Assembly: GCF_014236855.1 (NCBI RefSeq)
Contig: NZ_CP051261.1
Coordinates: 5,146,001-5,210,000 of the forward strand
Source: Xanthomonas sp. SI
Lineage (GTDB): Bacteria > Pseudomonadota > Gammaproteobacteria > Xanthomonadales > Xanthomonadaceae
Length of the DNA: 64,000 bases
Reading direction: 5' to 3'
This document shows, one piece after another, positions 62,102 to 64,000 of the stretch (its first letter is position 1; every line of letters starts with the position of its first letter). The position numbers and the translations under genes were made by a program. The notes below the pieces were generated by a model, which was given only the letters and a program-made list of their open reading frames with translations, did not search any database and was not told the DNA's origin.

Positions 62102-64000
62102 ATGAGCGCACTACATCCCCTGCTGATCGAACTGGGTACCGAGGAACTGCCGGTCAAGGCGCTGCCGGGTCTGGCGCAGGCCTTGTTCGACGGTGTGATC
62201 GCCGGGCTGGAGAAGCGCGGCATCGCGGTCGAACGCGGCGACGCCAAGCCGCTGTCCACCCCGCGGCGGCTGGCGGTGCTGCTGCCGGGCGTGGCCGCCG
62301 AGCAGCCGGAGCAGCGTTCGGAAGTACTCGGCCCCTACCTCAACATCGCGCTGGACGCCGATGGCCAGCCGACCAAGGCGCTGGCCGGCTTCGCCGCCAA
62401 GGCCGGCATCGACTGGACCGCGCTGGAGCGCACCAGCGACGCCAAGGGCGAGCGTTTCGTTCACCGCGCGGTGAACGCGGGCGCGCAGACCGCCGCGCTG
62501 CTGCCGGAGATCCTGCGCGAAGCGATCGCGGCGATGCCGATCCCCAAGCCGATGCGCTGGGGCGACCACGACTACGGTTTCGCGCGGCCGGTGCACTGGC
62601 TGGTGCTGCTGTTCGGCAACGACGTGGTGCCGGTGCAGCTGTTCGGCGTGCAGGCCGACCGGGTCAGCCGCGGCCACCGCTTCCTGCACGATGCGCCGGT
62701 GGCGCTGGCGCAGCCGGGCGACTACGTGGCCGCGCTGCAGGCGGCGCAGGTGCTGGTGGATCCGGATGCGCGCCGCGCGCGCATCGTCGCCGAGGTCGAG
62801 CAGGCCGCGCGCCAGGCCGGCGGCAGCGCGCGCATCTCCGACGACAACCTGGAGCAGGTGGTGAACCTGGTCGAATGGCCGTCGGCGGTGCTGTGCCATT
62901 TCGAACAGGCGTTCCTGGCGGTGCCGCAGGAAGCGCTGATCGAGACGATGGAGAGCAACCAGAAATTCTTCCCGGTGCTCGACGACGGCGGCAAGCTGAC
63001 CGAGCACTTCATCGGCATCGCCAACATCGTTTCGCGCGACGTGGCCGAAGTGGCCAAGGGCTACGAGCGGGTGATCCGCCCGCGCTTCGCCGACGCCAAG
63101 TTCTTCTTCGACGAGGACCTCAAGCAGGGTCTTGAGGCGATGGGCGCGGGCCTGGCCAGCGTGACCTACCAGGCCAAGCTCGGCAGCATCGCCGACAAGG
63201 TGCAGCGCGTGGCCGCGCTGGCCGAGGCGATCGCGCCGCTGGTCGGCGTGGACGCTGTGCAGGCGCGGCGCGCCGCCGAGTTGAGCAAGAACGACCTGCA
63301 GTCGCGCATGGTCAACGAATTCCCCGAACTGCAGGGCATCGCCGGGCGCCACTACGCCAAGGCTGCCGGCGAGCCGGGCGAGATCGCGCTGGCGATCGAC
63401 GAGGCCTACCAGCCGCGCTTCGCCGGCGACGACATCGCGCTGTCGCCGCTGGGCAAGGTGCTGGCCATCGCCGAGCGCCTGGACACCCTGGCAGGTGGGT
63501 TTGCCGCGGGGCTGAAGCCGACCGGCAACAAGGACCCGTTCGCGCTGCGACGCAATGCGCTGGGGTTGGCGCGGACGGTGATTGAGAGTGGGTTTGATGT
63601 GAGTCTGAAGGTGCTGCTGACCGATGCAGCAACCCGTGCAATGGAAGCCATTCGCCTAACCGCGGTAATGAAGAAAGTAGAAGCCGCCAACGAAGCAAAG
63701 CGGAAAGGAGCGGAAACATCGCCGATGCAGTCTCAGGTGGGCGGGGTATCGTTGGAGCAGGTTGAAGAGGTCTACGACTTCATCCTCGACCGCCTGCGCG
63801 GCTACTACGCCGACAAGGGCGTGCCGGCCACGCATTTCAACGCGGTGGCGGCCTTGTTCTCGGTCGGGGTTGAAGGAAGCGCAGCTTCTGTAGGAGCGGC
63901 TTCAGCCGCGACCGCCACCCACGGATCGCTCTACGACTTCGACCGCCGCATCGATGCGATCGGCATCTTCGCCACGCTGCCGGAAGCCGAGGCGCTGGCT
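62102..64000 (+). CDS. glyS: Glycyl-tRNA synthetase beta subunit, 3' end outside window
   Basis: Open from ATG 62102 to the end of the window (633 residues visible of about 700). [20 protein letters not shown] [16 protein letters not shown] at the start, [37 protein letters not shown] and [24 protein letters not shown] are GlyS landmarks; the tRNA-binding C-terminal part begins near 63770. Two oddities near the 3' end: a lower-GC stretch at about 63590-63760 with atypical sequence, and a REP palindrome translated in frame at 63889-63912. The frame stays open through both and resumes the conserved [13 protein letters not shown]. Confidence 0.93.
   Translation, partial: MSALHPLLIELGTEELPVKALPGLAQALFDGVIAGLEKRGIAVERGDAKPLSTPRRLAVLLPGVAAEQPEQRSEVLGPYLNIALDADGQPTKALAGFAAKAGIDWTALERTSDAKGERFVHRAVNAGAQTAALLPEILREAIAAMPIPKPMRWGDHDYGFARPVHWLVLLFGNDVVPVQLFGVQADRVSRGHRFLHDAPVALAQPGDYVAALQAAQVLVDPDARRARIVAEVEQAARQAGGSARISDDNLEQVVNLVEWPSAVLCHFEQAFLAVPQEALIETMESNQKFFPVLDDGGKLTEHFIGIANIVSRDVAEVAKGYERVIRPRFADAKFFFDEDLKQGLEAMGAGLASVTYQAKLGSIADKVQRVAALAEAIAPLVGVDAVQARRAAELSKNDLQSRMVNEFPELQGIAGRHYAKAAGEPGEIALAIDEAYQPRFAGDDIALSPLGKVLAIAERLDTLAGGFAAGLKPTGNKDPFALRRNALGLARTVIESGFDVSLKVLLTDAATRAMEAIRLTAVMKKVEAANEAKRKGAETSPMQSQVGGVSLEQVEEVYDFILDRLRGYYADKGVPATHFNAVAALFSVGVEGSAASVGAASAATATHGSLYDFDRRIDAIGIFATLPEAEALA
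63889..63912 (+). repeat. GTAG-type REP palindrome inside the glyS coding sequence
   Basis: TGTAGGAGCGGCTTCAGCCG followed by CGAC, identical to the intergenic REP core, read in frame as VGAASAAT. It sits between the conserved GlyS segments THFNAVAAL and SLYDFDRR. Confidence 0.9.

Overview
The window is high-GC chromosomal DNA from a gammaproteobacterium of the Xanthomonadaceae, almost certainly a Xanthomonas. The evidence is a xylan-utilisation locus with xyl-box operators, an effector with a XVIPCD-type C-terminus typical of the Xanthomonas antibacterial type IV secretion system, GTAG-type REP palindromes and Xanthomonas-like integron attC sites. Species cannot be fixed from this window; the abundance of REPs would fit an early-branching (translucens/sacchari-like) Xanthomonas, but that is a guess.

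Layout. 1-1.8 kb: the 3' end of plsB, a REP pair, and a translationally coupled DUF465/DUF488 pair. 2-16.1 kb: first half of the xylan locus. A leftward operon encodes a TonB-dependent receptor, a GPH-type symporter and a cytoplasmic GH43. A rightward operon encodes an ExuT-like hexuronate transporter, a GH10 xylanase, glucuronate isomerase, a GH2 enzyme and a second GH10 xylanase. The intergenic region between them carries two xyl-boxes. 16.2-18.2 kb: a lipoprotein immunity candidate followed by a T4SS metalloprotease effector candidate. 18.4-23.7 kb: an SMP-30/gluconolactonase lipoprotein, DUF4375, aldo/keto reductase plus divergent LysR, DUF6891 and a SymE-like toxin. 24.2-27.1 kb: a lower-GC array of integron cassettes with four attC sites and no integrase in view (CALIN-type). 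One cassette encodes a protein with a near-canonical RHIM amyloid motif and another a putative PD-(D/E)xK nuclease. 27.1-30.1 kb: small accessory genes, including a zinc-ribbon gene broken by a frameshift in a run of seven G.

30.2-44.9 kb: second half of the xylan/glucuronoxylan locus. It holds fructuronate reductase, an array of about 61-bp REP units, GH3, secreted GH43, mannonate dehydratase, acetyl xylan esterase and GH67 alpha-glucuronidase. The last five are tightly packed or overlapping. A divergent LacI-type XylR and a convergent xylose isomerase with its own xyl-box follow. Together with the first half this forms a complete route. Xylan is cut outside or in the periplasm by GH10, oligomers enter through the TonB receptor, and acetyl, methylglucuronyl, arabinosyl and xylosyl groups are removed. 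Xylose then goes to xylulose by XylA, and glucuronate to 2-keto-3-deoxygluconate by UxaC, the UxuB-type reductase and ManD.

45.1-64 kb: housekeeping genes. These are ttcA, rdgC, a YgjP-type metallopeptidase, a methyl-accepting chemotaxis protein, an alpha/beta hydrolase overlapping hemH, a SYLF-domain protein, tatABC, a BPSS1780-family membrane protein, a class I glutamine amidotransferase, an unrecognised 281-aa protein, a GspE/PilB-type ATPase, and glyQ followed by glyS. glyS is truncated by the window end and carries a REP palindrome translated in frame near its 3' end.
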